A stretch of 64,000 bases of DNA from Pusillibacter faecalis (GCF_018408705.1 NZ_AP023420.1:2728001-2792000); one strand, 5' to 3'; positions 16,060 to 24,800 are shown, counted from the first letter of the stretch. Made by a program: numbers and translations. Notes: generated by a model from the letters alone, not told the origin.

Positions 16060-17784
16060 TTATACATAGCTTTGGGTGGTGACGTCAAAAACGCCGCGGG
16101 TTGTGATCCGCAGGGAGGGGATGACTGGAAGCGCCATGAAACTCAGCGTCATAAACGGGTCGATATTAGGATTCACACCCAGGGCGTGGGCCTTTGACTT
16201 TGCGGCCTCCAGCTGAATATTGACCACGGTCAGGGGTTCGTCGCTCATGATGCCGGCAATGGCCAGGGGAACCTCCGCCGCAACCCCGCCGCCGTCCCAG
16301 ACCACAATGCCGCCGTTCAGCTCCACCACCCGATTGACAGCGGCGGCCATGCTGGCCTCGTCGGCCCCCACCACAATGATGTTGTGGGAGTCGTGGGAGA
16401 TCGAGGTAGCCACGGCACCGGACCTCAGACCATAGCCTTGCAAAAAACCGATGCCGATGTGACGGGTATTTCTGTGACGCTCCACCACGGCGATCTTCAG
16501 CACATCATACTCCACGTCGATGCGATCCGAGTAGCCGGCGTCTACCGTGGTGATCTCGCCATTGACCATGCCGATAATGCCCCGGGGTCGAGACTCCGCA
16601 AAGTCCTCGGCTGAGAGCCGTCCTATATGGAAGGTGCTGTGGGCCCGCTCTTTCAGATAAGGCTCCACGGGCGGCTCTGAAAACGCCTGCACCGCGCCGT
16701 TTTCCACCATGAGGCGACCCTTTTTATAGACCTTTTCGATGTGGAACTCCTCAAAACTATCAATGATTACAAAATCCCCCAGATACCCTGGCGCAATGGC
16801 TCCTCGGTTGTTGAGCAGGAAATACCGGGCGGCGTTGTGGCAGGCCACCTTGATGGTGGTGATGGGGTCTGCCCCCATGTGGATGGCCTTTTTCACAATG
16901 GCGTCTATGTGCCCCCGCTCCAGAAGGTCACTGGGATGGATGTCGTCTGTACAGAACATGCACCGCTCAGCGTACTGGTCGCACAGCAGGGGGAAGAGGG
17001 CCTCCAGATTCCGGGCGGCGGTGCCCTCCCGGATCATGATGAACTGCCCCCGCTCCAGCTTGGCGATGGCGTCGCTGAGGTCGTGGCACTCGTGGTCGGA
17101 GTAGACGCCGGCGGCGATGTAGGCGTTGAGGTCGTTGTCCATCAGGTCCGGGGCATGGCCATCAATTTTCTTGTGATGGGCCTGGGCTGCTACGATCTTC
17201 TCCAGAGGCTGGTCATCTCCGGCGATGATGCCCACGAAGTTCATCATCTCTGCCAACCCCTGCACCCTGGGGTGGTCGTAGAAGGAGTCCAAACACCGGT
17301 AGTCCAGTACCGCGCCGGACTCGTCCAGAGGCGTGGCCGGCACACAGGAGGGCAGCATGAAACGCACATCCACCGGTAGACCCTCCGTGGCCTGCAACAT
17401 GTATTCAATACCGTCCGTCCCCATAACATTGGCGATCTCATGAGGGTCCGTCACGACTGTGGTGGTGCCATGGGGCAAAACAGCCTTGACAAATTCCTTC
17501 GGGGCGACCAGGGAGCTCTCCAGATGAATGTGCGCATCCAGAAAGCCGGGCAGGACAATCCTGCCGGTGCAGTCTTGCTCTTCAGTGCCGGAGTAGTGTC
17601 CCATGCCCACGATCAGTCCCTCTGCCACGGCGATGTCGGCGGTGCAGAGCTGATTTGAGAACACGTTGACATAGGTGGCGTTTTTCAGCACCAGGTCCGC
17701 TGGTTCCCGTCCAGCGGCGGCTTCCAGAATGCGGCGCTTTTTCAGCAGCTTTCGGTTGATCTTGCCGGCATAACTCTCGGACAT
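16060..17784 (-). CDS. ade: Adenine deaminase
   Basis: 574-residue amidohydrolase converting adenine to hypoxanthine and ammonia in purine salvage. The first metal motif DAHIHLES, the downstream TDDIHPSDL segment and the C-terminal domain with HSDHNIIVVG-like SHDSHNIIVVGAD and GGGVAAEVPLAIAG are typical of bacterial Ade. Length is normal. AAGGAG precedes the ATG at 17784, and a sigma-A promoter with TGGACA/TATACT lies 80 bases upstream. No purine riboswitch sequence was found in the leader. Confidence 0.94.
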   Translation of the reverse strand: MSESYAGKINRKLLKKRRILEAAAGREPADLVLKNATYVNVFSNQLCTADIAVAEGLIVGMGHYSGTEEQDCTGRIVLPGFLDAHIHLESSLVAPKEFVKAVLPHGTTTVVTDPHEIANVMGTDGIEYMLQATEGLPVDVRFMLPSCVPATPLDESGAVLDYRCLDSFYDHPRVQGLAEMMNFVGIIAGDDQPLEKIVAAQAHHKKIDGHAPDLMDNDLNAYIAAGVYSDHECHDLSDAIAKLERGQFIMIREGTAARNLEALFPLLCDQYAERCMFCTDDIHPSDLLERGHIDAIVKKAIHMGADPITTIKVACHNAARYFLLNNRGAIAPGYLGDFVIIDSFEEFHIEKVYKKGRLMVENGAVQAFSEPPVEPYLKERAHSTFHIGRLSAEDFAESRPRGIIGMVNGEITTVDAGYSDRIDVEYDVLKIAVVERHRNTRHIGIGFLQGYGLRSGAVATSISHDSHNIIVVGADEASMAAAVNRVVELNGGIVVWDGGGVAAEVPLAIAGIMSDEPLTVVNIQLEAAKSKAHALGVNPNIDPFMTLSFMALPVIPSLRITTRGVFDVTTQSYV

Positions 17785-17864
17785 AGAACCACTCCTTCTG
17801 AATTAAATTGAGATATTATAATAACTTATATAAAACATAAGATATCATAATATTTATGTAAGAG

Positions 17865-17893
17865 AGTATACGCGAAAACAGCCAATTTGTCCA
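17865..17893 (-). promoter_or_regulatory. Promoter of ade
   Basis: Minus strand TGGACA (17888-17893), 17-base spacer, TATACT (17865-17870). The 80-base leader between it and the ATG is AT-rich and shows no purine-riboswitch core. Confidence 0.7.
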
Positions 17894-17921
17894 CATGGGA
17901 ACCCAAATTCTTCACAAAAAT

Positions 17922-18086
17922 TTACTGATACCGGTATTGCTGCCGGGTATACTCATCCACGCAGCGGAAAAAGAGTGCTTGATCCCGGAACTCCAGCAGC
18001 TCGAAGCCATCCTCTGGATGGAAGGAGACAATGCGCCGCTGCGTATCTACCCAAATACGCCAGGGCGGTGGGTCCTGCTTGATCAT
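17922..18086 (-). CDS. 54-residue uncharacterised protein divergent from XRE gene
   Basis: Short gene below the usual length cut-off. ATG at 18086 preceded by GGAGA; the product starts MIKQDPPPWRIWVDTQRRIV and ends DEYTRQQYRYQ, a charged, aromatic-rich soluble protein without a known family. A TTGATT/TAAAAT promoter lies just upstream, overlapped by an XRE-type operator. A competing plus-strand frame over the same bases has no ribosome-binding site and reads like noise. Real coding is supported by promoter, Shine-Dalgarno and context. Confidence 0.65.
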   Translation of the reverse strand: MIKQDPPPWRIWVDTQRRIVSFHPEDGFELLEFRDQALFFRCVDEYTRQQYRYQ

Positions 18087-18116
18087 GAAAATCTCTCCAT
18101 TTCGTCAGTTTTCTCT

Positions 18117-18145
18117 ATTTTATGCGATTATTGCATAGAAATCAA
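18117..18145 (-). promoter_or_regulatory. Operator-overlapped promoter of the 54-residue gene
   Basis: Minus strand TTGATT (18140-18145), 17-base spacer, TAAAAT (18117-18122). The dyad at 18121-18137 fills the spacer, an arrangement typical of direct repression. Confidence 0.65.
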
Positions 18146-18162
18146 TATGCGATTTTTGCATA
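18121..18162. promoter_or_regulatory. Twin operator for the adjacent XRE regulator
   Basis: Two 17-bp near-perfect palindromes, TATGCGATTATTGCATA (18121-18137) and TATGCGATTTTTGCATA (18146-18162), 25 bp centre to centre. They are embedded in a larger dyad CTATTTTATG...CATAAAATAG. Half-site TATGC/GCATA. Between divergent XRE and small genes, this is a textbook Cro/CI-type control site. Confidence 0.75.
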
Positions 18163-18204
18163 TCATAAAATAGAAAAAACTGTGCAAGGAGGAGGGGGAG
18201 AGCC

Positions 18205-18420
18205 GTGTATCAGCGCCTGCGGAACCTGCGGGAGGACCGGGACCTGAATCAGGCTGCGGTGGCGGAGATTCTACATGTATCTCAGACCACCTATTCCAGA
18301 TACGAAAGCGGCGTGCTGGATGTGCCCAGTGCCTCCCTGATTGCCCTGGCTCGCTATTATGGAACCAGTGTAGATTATCTGCTGGGGCTGACGGACAATC
18401 CCACACCCTATCACAAGTGA
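18205..18420 (+). CDS. XRE-family transcriptional regulator
   Basis: 71-residue single-domain helix-turn-helix regulator: YQRLRNLREDRDLNQAAVAEIL, VSQTTYSRYESG recognition region, then YYGTSVDYLLGLTD. The start is GTG at 18205 behind AAGGAGGAGGGGG. The twin TATGC-n7-GCATA operator immediately upstream is its likely binding site, giving autoregulation and control of the divergent 54-residue gene. Third XRE/small-gene pair of the window. Confidence 0.9.
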   Translation: MYQRLRNLREDRDLNQAAVAEILHVSQTTYSRYESGVLDVPSASLIALARYYGTSVDYLLGLTDNPTPYHK

Positions 18421-18430
18421 ACGACAAGGA

Positions 18431-18458
18431 AGATGGGCCGGAAGAAGGCCCTCTTTTT
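18431..18458 (+). terminator. Terminator of the XRE gene
   Basis: GGGCC/GGCCC stem (18435-18439 with 18447-18451) followed by TCTTTTT, 14 bases after the XRE stop. Confidence 0.65.
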
Positions 18459-18619
18459 ACGGGGCGGAAAAGAGCATGGCTGGCACCCAAGCCGCCTGTA
18501 CAGACAATGCCGCTCACTGCGGCCATCTTCGTGGAGGCGAAGTTTTTTGCCAGCCGTTGCGAAAGACGCGAAAATGCGGTATACTAAAAAAATTGATTGG
18601 AACACATTGGAGGAACGAT

Positions 18620-21277
18620 ATGAAGCTCATGGTCATCGACGGCAACTCCATGATTAACCGGTCCTTTTATGGCATCCGGCCCCTTTCCACCCGGGACGGG
18701 CTGTATACTCATGCCGTTTTCGGCTTCCTGACCACGCTGACGCGGCTGCGGGAGGAGGAAAAGCCGGACGCTGTGTGCGTCACTTTTGACGTCCATGCGC
18801 CAACCTTTCGCCATACTGCGGACGAGAGCTATAAAGCCACTCGAAAACCCATGCCGGAGGAATTGCGAATGCAGATGCCGGTTTTGAAAGAGGTCCTGGA
18901 CGCACTGAACATTCCCCGCTATGAACTGGAGGGGTGGGAGGCTGATGATTTAATCGGCACCATCTCCCGCCGATGTGAGGCGGATGGGTGGGAGTGCGTC
19001 GTAGTCACCGGAGATAAGGACAGTTTGCAGCTTATTACGGACCATACAAAGGTAAAGCTGGTGTCCACCTGTATGGGGCAGACCACCACCAGGGACATGA
19101 CGGAGGAGACCTTCCGGGAGCAGTACGGCTTTGCACCCATCCACATGATTGATCTGAAAGCCCTGATGGGGGACGCCTCTGACAACATTCCCGGAGTACC
19201 GGGCGTCGGAGAAAAGACCGCCATGGGGCTGGTACAGATGTATGGCTCTATCGACCGTCTCTATGACCATATGCCGGAGATTGTGACAGCGCCGGAAACA
19301 CCCGCACGACCCAATGTGGTGAAAAAGCTGGCGGAGGGGGAGGAAAGCGCCCGCCATTCCTATTGGTTGGCAACCATCGCCACCGACGCTCCGCTGGACT
19401 TCCGACCAGAGGAGAATCTGGTGCGTGCGCCTGGACCAGAGGCTTACCCGCTGTTTTTACGGCTGGAATTTTCCAAGCTCATCGAAAAGTTCGGTCTGAC
19501 AGCAGAGGCGGAGACACGCTCCGACTTCACCGCGACCGTGGAGCAGGTGACAGATCCGGAGCAGGCGGAGCGGCTGCTGGAAATCTGGCGGAAGGCAGAC
19601 CACGTTTCCCTGTTGGCCTTGCCGGACTTGAACGGCATATCGGTGACATGCCGGACTGGGGAGAACACCACCATGACGGCGGAGCTGTTCTACGACAAGT
19701 ACCAGGGGGATTGGAACGGTCTGTTGGAGGTTCTCTTCTCCGCGGATATCCGGAAGGCCTCTCACAATGTTAAGGATTTGATGCGTGCACTGTTGGAGAA
19801 TCAGCTTCCCGCTGAGGGATTTCTCTTTGATACCGCCCTGGCGGCCTATCTCCTGGACGCCACGGCGGGCAGCTACGATTTGCAGCGGCTTTTTGTCACC
19901 TATTATAATGAGGAGCTGCCCAAGCCCATCTACTTGGACGCGGAGGCTTTTTCCATGCTGGGGGATGTGGCACAGGCGGAGGCGGCTCTTGACAGCTATG
20001 CCGTGGCGGTGGACGCCCTCTATGGTACCCTCTCCGCGAGGCTGCGGGAGCTGGGCCTCCAAGACCTCTTTGAGCGGGCAGAACTGCCTCTTTGCCGGGT
20101 GTTGGCAGAGATGGAACTCACGGGCTGCCGGGTGGACAAAGGAGCGCTGGTCTCCTTCGGGGAGATGTTGACGGGGTGGATCGCGGAGCAGGAACGGCGG
20201 ATTTATGAGATGGCGGGGGAGGCGTTCAACATTAACTCCCCCAAGCAGCTGGGGGAAATCCTCTTTGGAAAGTTGGGCCTGCCTCACGGGAAGAAGACAA
20301 AAACCGGCTGGTCCACCAATGCCGACGTTTTGGAAAAGCTCCGCTATGAGGCTCCTATTGTGGGGGCAGTGCTGGAATACCGCCAGTACGCCAAATTGAA
20401 ATCCACCTATGCAGAGGGCTTGCTGAAGGCCCTGGGGCCGGACGGCCGGATTCACACGAGCTTCCAGATGACTGTGACCGCAACGGGACGTCTGAGCTCC
20501 ACGGAGCCAAACTTGCAGAATATTCCCACCCGGACGGATCTGGGCAGCGAAATTCGCAGGATGTTTGTCCCGGCGGAGGGGTGCGTACTGGTGGATGCAG
20601 ATTACTCTCAGATTGAGCTGCGGCTGCTGGCCCATATCTCTGGGGATGAGAATATGCGCGCCGCCTTTGCCTCCGGCGCCGATATTCACACCGCCACAGC
20701 GGCGCAAGTATTTCACGTTGCGCCGGAGGAGGTCACGCCAGAGATGCGCCGCAGTGCCAAGGCAGTGAATTTCGGGATTGTCTATGGAATTTCCGCCTTC
20801 TCCCTCAGCCAGGACATCGGCGTGAGCGTGGCGGAGGCCAAGGCCTATATGGAGGCGTATTTTGCCACCTTCCCCGGTGTTCGGCGGTATATGGACCAAG
20901 TAGTGGAGGGCGCCAGGGAGAGCGGGTATGTGGAGACTATGTTCCACCGCCGGCGGGAGCTTCCGGAGCTGAAGTCCTCGAATTTCAATCTGCGCTCCTT
21001 CGGTGAGCGGGTGGCACTGAACATGCCCATTCAGGGCACGGCGGCGGATATCATGAAGCTTGCCATGATTGCGGTCTGGCGGCGGCTGCGGACGGAACAG
21101 CCACAGGCGCGGCTGGTGCTCCAAGTCCACGACGAGCTGATTGTGGAGTGTCCGGCAGATGAGGCGGAGGCGGTGGCGAGGCTTCTGGAGGAGGAGATGG
21201 AGCACGTTGTCCAGCTCTCCGTCCCCTTGACGGCAGAGGCTCATTGGGGCAAGGACTGGCTGGCGGCCAAGGGATAA
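18620..21277 (+). CDS. polA: DNA polymerase I
   Basis: 885-residue repair and Okazaki-fragment polymerase. Residues 1-300 are the FEN-type 5'-exonuclease (DGNSMINRSFYG, TGDKDSLQL), about 310-480 a 3'-exonuclease-like domain, and 510-885 the polymerase. Polymerase motifs A (DADYSQIELRLLAHISGD), B (RRSAKAVNFGIVYG) and C (QVHDELIVE) are intact. In the middle domain the metal-binding DxE is missing (LLALPDLNG), so proofreading is probably lost, as in Bacillus and Thermus enzymes. ATG at 18620 follows GGAGGAACG; longer upstream frames lack such a signal. Confidence 0.96.
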   Translation: MKLMVIDGNSMINRSFYGIRPLSTRDGLYTHAVFGFLTTLTRLREEEKPDAVCVTFDVHAPTFRHTADESYKATRKPMPEELRMQMPVLKEVLDALNIPRYELEGWEADDLIGTISRRCEADGWECVVVTGDKDSLQLITDHTKVKLVSTCMGQTTTRDMTEETFREQYGFAPIHMIDLKALMGDASDNIPGVPGVGEKTAMGLVQMYGSIDRLYDHMPEIVTAPETPARPNVVKKLAEGEESARHSYWLATIATDAPLDFRPEENLVRAPGPEAYPLFLRLEFSKLIEKFGLTAEAETRSDFTATVEQVTDPEQAERLLEIWRKADHVSLLALPDLNGISVTCRTGENTTMTAELFYDKYQGDWNGLLEVLFSADIRKASHNVKDLMRALLENQLPAEGFLFDTALAAYLLDATAGSYDLQRLFVTYYNEELPKPIYLDAEAFSMLGDVAQAEAALDSYAVAVDALYGTLSARLRELGLQDLFERAELPLCRVLAEMELTGCRVDKGALVSFGEMLTGWIAEQERRIYEMAGEAFNINSPKQLGEILFGKLGLPHGKKTKTGWSTNADVLEKLRYEAPIVGAVLEYRQYAKLKSTYAEGLLKALGPDGRIHTSFQMTVTATGRLSSTEPNLQNIPTRTDLGSEIRRMFVPAEGCVLVDADYSQIELRLLAHISGDENMRAAFASGADIHTATAAQVFHVAPEEVTPEMRRSAKAVNFGIVYGISAFSLSQDIGVSVAEAKAYMEAYFATFPGVRRYMDQVVEGARESGYVETMFHRRRELPELKSSNFNLRSFGERVALNMPIQGTAADIMKLAMIAVWRRLRTEQPQARLVLQVHDELIVECPADEAEAVARLLEEEMEHVVQLSVPLTAEAHWGKDWLAAKG

Positions 21278-21299
21278 TCTGAATTTTGGAGGGTGTGGA

Positions 21300-22232
21300 A
21301 TGAAGCGGTTGATCGTTTTACTAGGGGTGATGGCGGTCTCCTTATCCCCGGTCTTTGTGCGGCTGTCCACGGCACCTTCCATGGTGCTGGTACTCTACCG
21401 GGTGGCATTTGCTACGTTGATTTTAACGCCCTATGTTCTTTTGCGCTGCCGAGCGGAGCTGCGGGGGATGAAGCGGCGGGAGCTGCTGCTGTGCATGTGC
21501 AGCGGCATCTTTTTGGGGCTGCATTTCAGCGCGTATTTTGAGTCGCTGCAGCATACCAGCATTGCGGTTGCAGCAGTGTTGGTGAATACTGAGGCAATTT
21601 TTGTGACGCTGGGTTCCGTGGCCTTTTTGAAAAGCCGGCTGCAGGGCAAGGCTTGGGCAGCGGTGCTGATTACCTTTGCGGGCAGTGTGATTGTAGCGCT
21701 GGCCGACCTCTCCGGCGGTGGCTCTCTAAAAGGAAACCTGCTGGCGCTGGTTGGAGCCATCATGGGTGCCGCCTATACGTTGGTGGGGACAGTGTGTCGC
21801 CGGGGCGGTATCTCCACCACCATGTATACCTATTTCCTCTACATGGCCGCGGCGTTGACGGTACTGGTGCTGTCCCTGTTTTCCGGACTCTCTTTGACAG
21901 GCTATGAGCCAGTGAACTTGTTGACCACGCTGGGGATGGCAGTTTTCTGCACCCTGATGGGGCACAGCGTGTATAGCTGGGGACTGAAGTATCTGCCGGC
22001 GTCCTTTATCGCCACGGCAAAGCTGGTGGAGCCAGTGTTTGCGGCGGTATGGGGTCTGATTTTGTTCCGGGAACGGCCTGCGCTGCTGGTGGTGGCCGGC
22101 GGTGCCGTTGTGATCCTTGGAATCGCGTTGTACAGCAAGATTGCCGGAGAGGAGCAGACCGAGCAGCCGGCCCAGAATGTGATGGAGACGCCTAATGAAG
22201 AAGTAGCAGGAGGAGAGACCCGTGGAAAATAA
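21300..22232 (+). CDS. EamA/DMT-family transporter
   Basis: 310-residue membrane protein with ten predicted helices in two EamA repeats (drug/metabolite transporter superfamily), likely exporting or importing a small metabolite. The first repeat opens VSLSPVFVRLSTAPSMVLVLYRVAFATL, typical of the family; the second ends VLGIALYSK, followed by a hydrophilic tail. It starts 22 bases after polA and its last 11 bases overlap rimI, so it sits in a polA-EamA-rimI-GNAT-tsaD run. Substrate unknown. Confidence 0.87.
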   Translation: MKRLIVLLGVMAVSLSPVFVRLSTAPSMVLVLYRVAFATLILTPYVLLRCRAELRGMKRRELLLCMCSGIFLGLHFSAYFESLQHTSIAVAAVLVNTEAIFVTLGSVAFLKSRLQGKAWAAVLITFAGSVIVALADLSGGGSLKGNLLALVGAIMGAAYTLVGTVCRRGGISTTMYTYFLYMAAALTVLVLSLFSGLSLTGYEPVNLLTTLGMAVFCTLMGHSVYSWGLKYLPASFIATAKLVEPVFAAVWGLILFRERPALLVVAGGAVVILGIALYSKIAGEEQTEQPAQNVMETPNEEVAGGETRGK

Positions 22233-22698
22233 GGTACGAATTGTGCCAATGAACGGCGACCATCTGGATCAGGTGGCGGAGCTGGAGAGAATTTGCTTTT
22301 CCGTACCCTGGTCCAGAAACATGCTGGCAGAGGAGCTGGAGAACGACCTCTCCGCTTTTCTGGTTGCCTTGGATGGGGAGGAGCAGGTGGTGGGCTACGC
22401 CGGGATGCAGGTCGTGCTGGACGAGGGCTATATTACCAATGTGGCGGTCCGGCCTGACTGCCGCCGAAAGGGGATTGCGGGAAAGCTGCTGCAGGTTTTT
22501 CTAGATTTTGCACAGGGTCATCACCTGGCGTTTTTGACATTGGAGGTGCGGGCTTCCAATTACGATGCCATCGCGCTTTATGGCAGCCGCGGCTTTCGAA
22601 GTGTGGGGCGGCGGAGACATTACTATGAGCATCCCAAAGAGGATGCTGTCATTATGACAAAGGAGTTTAAATATGGAACTGCGAATACCAACACATGA
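22222..22698 (+). CDS. rimI: Ribosomal protein bS18 N-acetyltransferase RimI
   Basis: 158-residue GNAT enzyme acetylating the N-terminal alanine of ribosomal protein S18. The CoA-binding VAVRPDCRRKGIAGKLL loop and the RimI-type C-terminal pattern LEVRASNYDAIALYGSRGF, RRHYYEHPKEDAVIMTKE are clear. The start is GTG at 22222 behind CAGGAGGAGAG. The rimI-tsaD neighbourhood is conserved in many Firmicutes, supporting the assignment over a generic GNAT. Confidence 0.9.
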   Translation: MENKVRIVPMNGDHLDQVAELERICFSVPWSRNMLAEELENDLSAFLVALDGEEQVVGYAGMQVVLDEGYITNVAVRPDCRRKGIAGKLLQVFLDFAQGHHLAFLTLEVRASNYDAIALYGSRGFRSVGRRRHYYEHPKEDAVIMTKEFKYGTANTNT

Positions 22699-23266
22699 TC
22701 AGCTGAGGACGATCTATCACCGGGATTTAAAGGAGGCATTCCCGGAGGCGGAGCTCAAATCTCTGGCAACCATTGAGACTATGTGGGATCAAGGGCAGTA
22801 TATCCCCTACTGTCTGTTTGACGGAGATGCGATTGTAGGCGAGGCGTTTGTCTGGCTGGGGCATCCGGGCTGGGCGCTGCTGGATTATCTTTGTGTCTCC
22901 AGCACTGCCCGCAATGCGGGGCTGGGCGCGTCGGTTTTAAAAAGCCTTCTGGAGGCGGAGCCAGACACCGTGTTTTTTGGTGAGGTGGAGGCACCTGTTC
23001 ACGCACCAGACCCCGCGATGGCAGAGCGCCGCTTAGCATTTTATTTCAGAAATGGGCTGCGAATGGCCGGATATGACACGGAGATTTTCGGCGTTCACTA
23101 TAAAACGCTGTATCTGGCGAACCGCTTGGTAGAGGATGGGCCCCTGATGGAGGAGCATCAGTTTGTATACCGGCAGTCTTTTTCCCCGCAAAAGTATCGA
23201 AAATATATCCGGATTCCCAGAGATCCAGATGCGGAACCTGGTGAACAGATTCCCTGGGACCAGTGA
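22673..23266 (+). CDS. GNAT-family acetyltransferase
   Basis: 197-residue acetyltransferase-like protein inserted between rimI and tsaD. It has a GNAT core (LDYLCVSSTARNAGLGASVLKSLLE) with a degenerate but recognisable acetyl-CoA loop, and a longer C-terminal part (YKTLYLANR, FVYRQSF) than minimal GNATs. It overlaps rimI by 26 bases and is followed 18 bases later by tsaD, so it is co-translated with them. Substrate unknown. Confidence 0.82.
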   Translation: MELRIPTHDQLRTIYHRDLKEAFPEAELKSLATIETMWDQGQYIPYCLFDGDAIVGEAFVWLGHPGWALLDYLCVSSTARNAGLGASVLKSLLEAEPDTVFFGEVEAPVHAPDPAMAERRLAFYFRNGLRMAGYDTEIFGVHYKTLYLANRLVEDGPLMEEHQFVYRQSFSPQKYRKYIRIPRDPDAEPGEQIPWDQ

Positions 23267-23284
23267 GCGGAGGGAGAGACGCCC

Positions 23285-24292
23285 ATGAAGATTTTAGCCT
23301 TTGAATCCTCTTGCGACGAGACAGCGGTCGGCGTGGTGGAGGATGGGCGGCGGGTTTTATCCGATATTGTGGCATCTCAGGCGGACCTCCATGCCCTCTA
23401 TGGAGGTGTGGTACCGGAGATTGCCTCCCGCAAGCATGTGGAGGCAATCTCCGCTCTGACAGAGCAGGCTTTACGGGAGGCCGGCTGCAGCCGGAAAGAT
23501 ATCGGCGCTGTAGCGGTAACATATGCGCCTGGTCTGATTGGAGCTGTGCTGGTGGGACTCAGCTTTGCAAAATCTGTTGCCTTTGGCTTGGGTGTGCCGC
23601 TGATTCCGGTACATCATATTCGCGGGCATATTGCAGCCAATTATCTGGCCTTTCCAGAGTTGACTCCGCCCTTCCTGGCGCTGGCCATTTCCGGGGGCAA
23701 CACGCTGATTGTAGATGTGCGGGACTACACGGACATGGTGATTCTGGGAGCCACCCGGGACGATGCGGCGGGGGAGTGCTTTGATAAGGCTGCCAGGGTC
23801 CTGGGATTACCCTACCCCGGTGGAAAGCCGTTGGACGATTTAGCACGGCAGTCCGCTGGCGGCGTCTATCGGCTCCCCCATGCCCAGGTGGATGGCGCTC
23901 CATTGGACATGAGCTTTTCCGGACTGAAAACGGCGGTGGTCAATTTAGCACACCATGCTGAGCAGGTCGGAGAAGAGTTGGACCGGGCTGCGTTGGCGAG
24001 AGATTTTGCACAAGCGGTGAGTGACACGCTGGTGCCGAGGGTGATGGAAGCGGCAAGGCAGAGTGGGCGAGATATCATCTGCGCGGCAGGCGGTGTGGCG
24101 GCAAATTCTGTCATCCGTGCTGATTTGGAGAGGGCTTGTATAGAGGCAGGATATCGGCTTTATCTGCCGCCGGCGGCACTGTGCGGTGATAACAGCGCTA
24201 TGATTGGTGCGCAGGGATATTATGAGTATCTGGCTGGACATCAGGCGGGCATGGAGCTGAATGCTTATGCGAACTTGGATATTGCCACATGA
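23285..24292 (+). CDS. tsaD: tRNA N6-threonylcarbamoyladenosine transferase TsaD
   Basis: 335-residue ASKHA-fold enzyme that transfers the threonylcarbamoyl group to A37 of ANN-decoding tRNAs together with TsaB and TsaE, which are not in this window. Family hallmarks are ESSCDETAVGVV at the N-terminus, the metal motif HHIRGH (about 111-116), ISGGNT, and the closing GDNSAMIGAQG. Usual length. GCGGAGGGAGAGACGCCC precedes the ATG. A terminator follows, so it ends the polA-to-tsaD gene run. Confidence 0.97.
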   Translation: MKILAFESSCDETAVGVVEDGRRVLSDIVASQADLHALYGGVVPEIASRKHVEAISALTEQALREAGCSRKDIGAVAVTYAPGLIGAVLVGLSFAKSVAFGLGVPLIPVHHIRGHIAANYLAFPELTPPFLALAISGGNTLIVDVRDYTDMVILGATRDDAAGECFDKAARVLGLPYPGGKPLDDLARQSAGGVYRLPHAQVDGAPLDMSFSGLKTAVVNLAHHAEQVGEELDRAALARDFAQAVSDTLVPRVMEAARQSGRDIICAAGGVAANSVIRADLERACIEAGYRLYLPPAALCGDNSAMIGAQGYYEYLAGHQAGMELNAYANLDIAT

Positions 24293-24330
24293 GGAGGGAC
24301 GTATTTACGGCCCTCCTTATGTCGTTTTTT
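24292..24330 (+). terminator. Terminator after tsaD
   Basis: AGGAGGG/CCCTCCT stem (24292-24298 with 24311-24317) overlapping the tsaD stop, followed by TATGTCG and TTTTTTT (24324-24330). Confidence 0.6.
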
Positions 24331-24800
24331 TAGGACAGGGCTGTGCGGTTGTGGCCAATAGACACCGTGCAGGAGAGGGAGAGCTCAAGTGGGAGTTTAT
24401 GTCGAGTTGGAAAGTAATTTTAGCAGGGGGAAAAATGGAATAGAAGAGATGTTATTTTTTGGAAAAATAGGAGAAAAGCATTGAAAATAAAAGAAAAACT
24501 GCGTGTGGAAAACCCTGTGGAAAATGTGAATAACTCTTTGTAAAAGGAGAAGACCGAAAAAGATTATGTAAATGAATGAAAGAGAAAAATCATGGGAAAA
24601 TGTGGATAAAAAGCAAAAAGCAAGAGAAAAAATGCCGAAATTCGTCATAAAATTTTTAGCTTTTTTTCTCTTGACTTCTTTGATTTTCCTGTTTGTTCCA
24701 AAAAAAGTGACAAAGGGGATGCTGTTTTTTTCCAGTGAAATTTGTAATAATACGGAAAGTATTGTCAAGGGACAGAAAGTTTTCCGGCCCTGCATGTAAA
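24331..24800. other. AT-rich gene-free region with a DnaA-box cluster
   Basis: No supportable gene in about 0.5 kb of strikingly AT-rich DNA. Four same-direction 9-mers resemble DnaA boxes (TTATNCACA on the minus strand): exact copies at 24525-24533 (TGTGAATAA) and 24601-24609 (TGTGGATAA), and one-mismatch copies TGTGGAAAA at 24504-24512 and 24516-24524. Long A- and T-runs follow, resembling a DNA-unwinding element. dnaA is not in the window, so this could be a DnaA-titrating or regulatory site rather than the origin. Confidence 0.5.

Noticed and set aside
17785-17900. Purine riboswitch upstream of adenine deaminase
   Set aside because: Looked for the conserved core in the ade leader on the minus strand; the helix and loop sequences are absent. 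The leader is only AT-rich.
17895-18173. Plus-strand frame opposite the 54-residue gene
   Set aside because: No ribosome-binding site, ends inside an operator, and the minus frame has promoter and Shine-Dalgarno.
19457-21382. 641-codon minus-strand frame
   Set aside because: It lies antisense to polA, which has every polymerase motif; the frame is a by-product of GC-rich codon use and its product resembles no protein.
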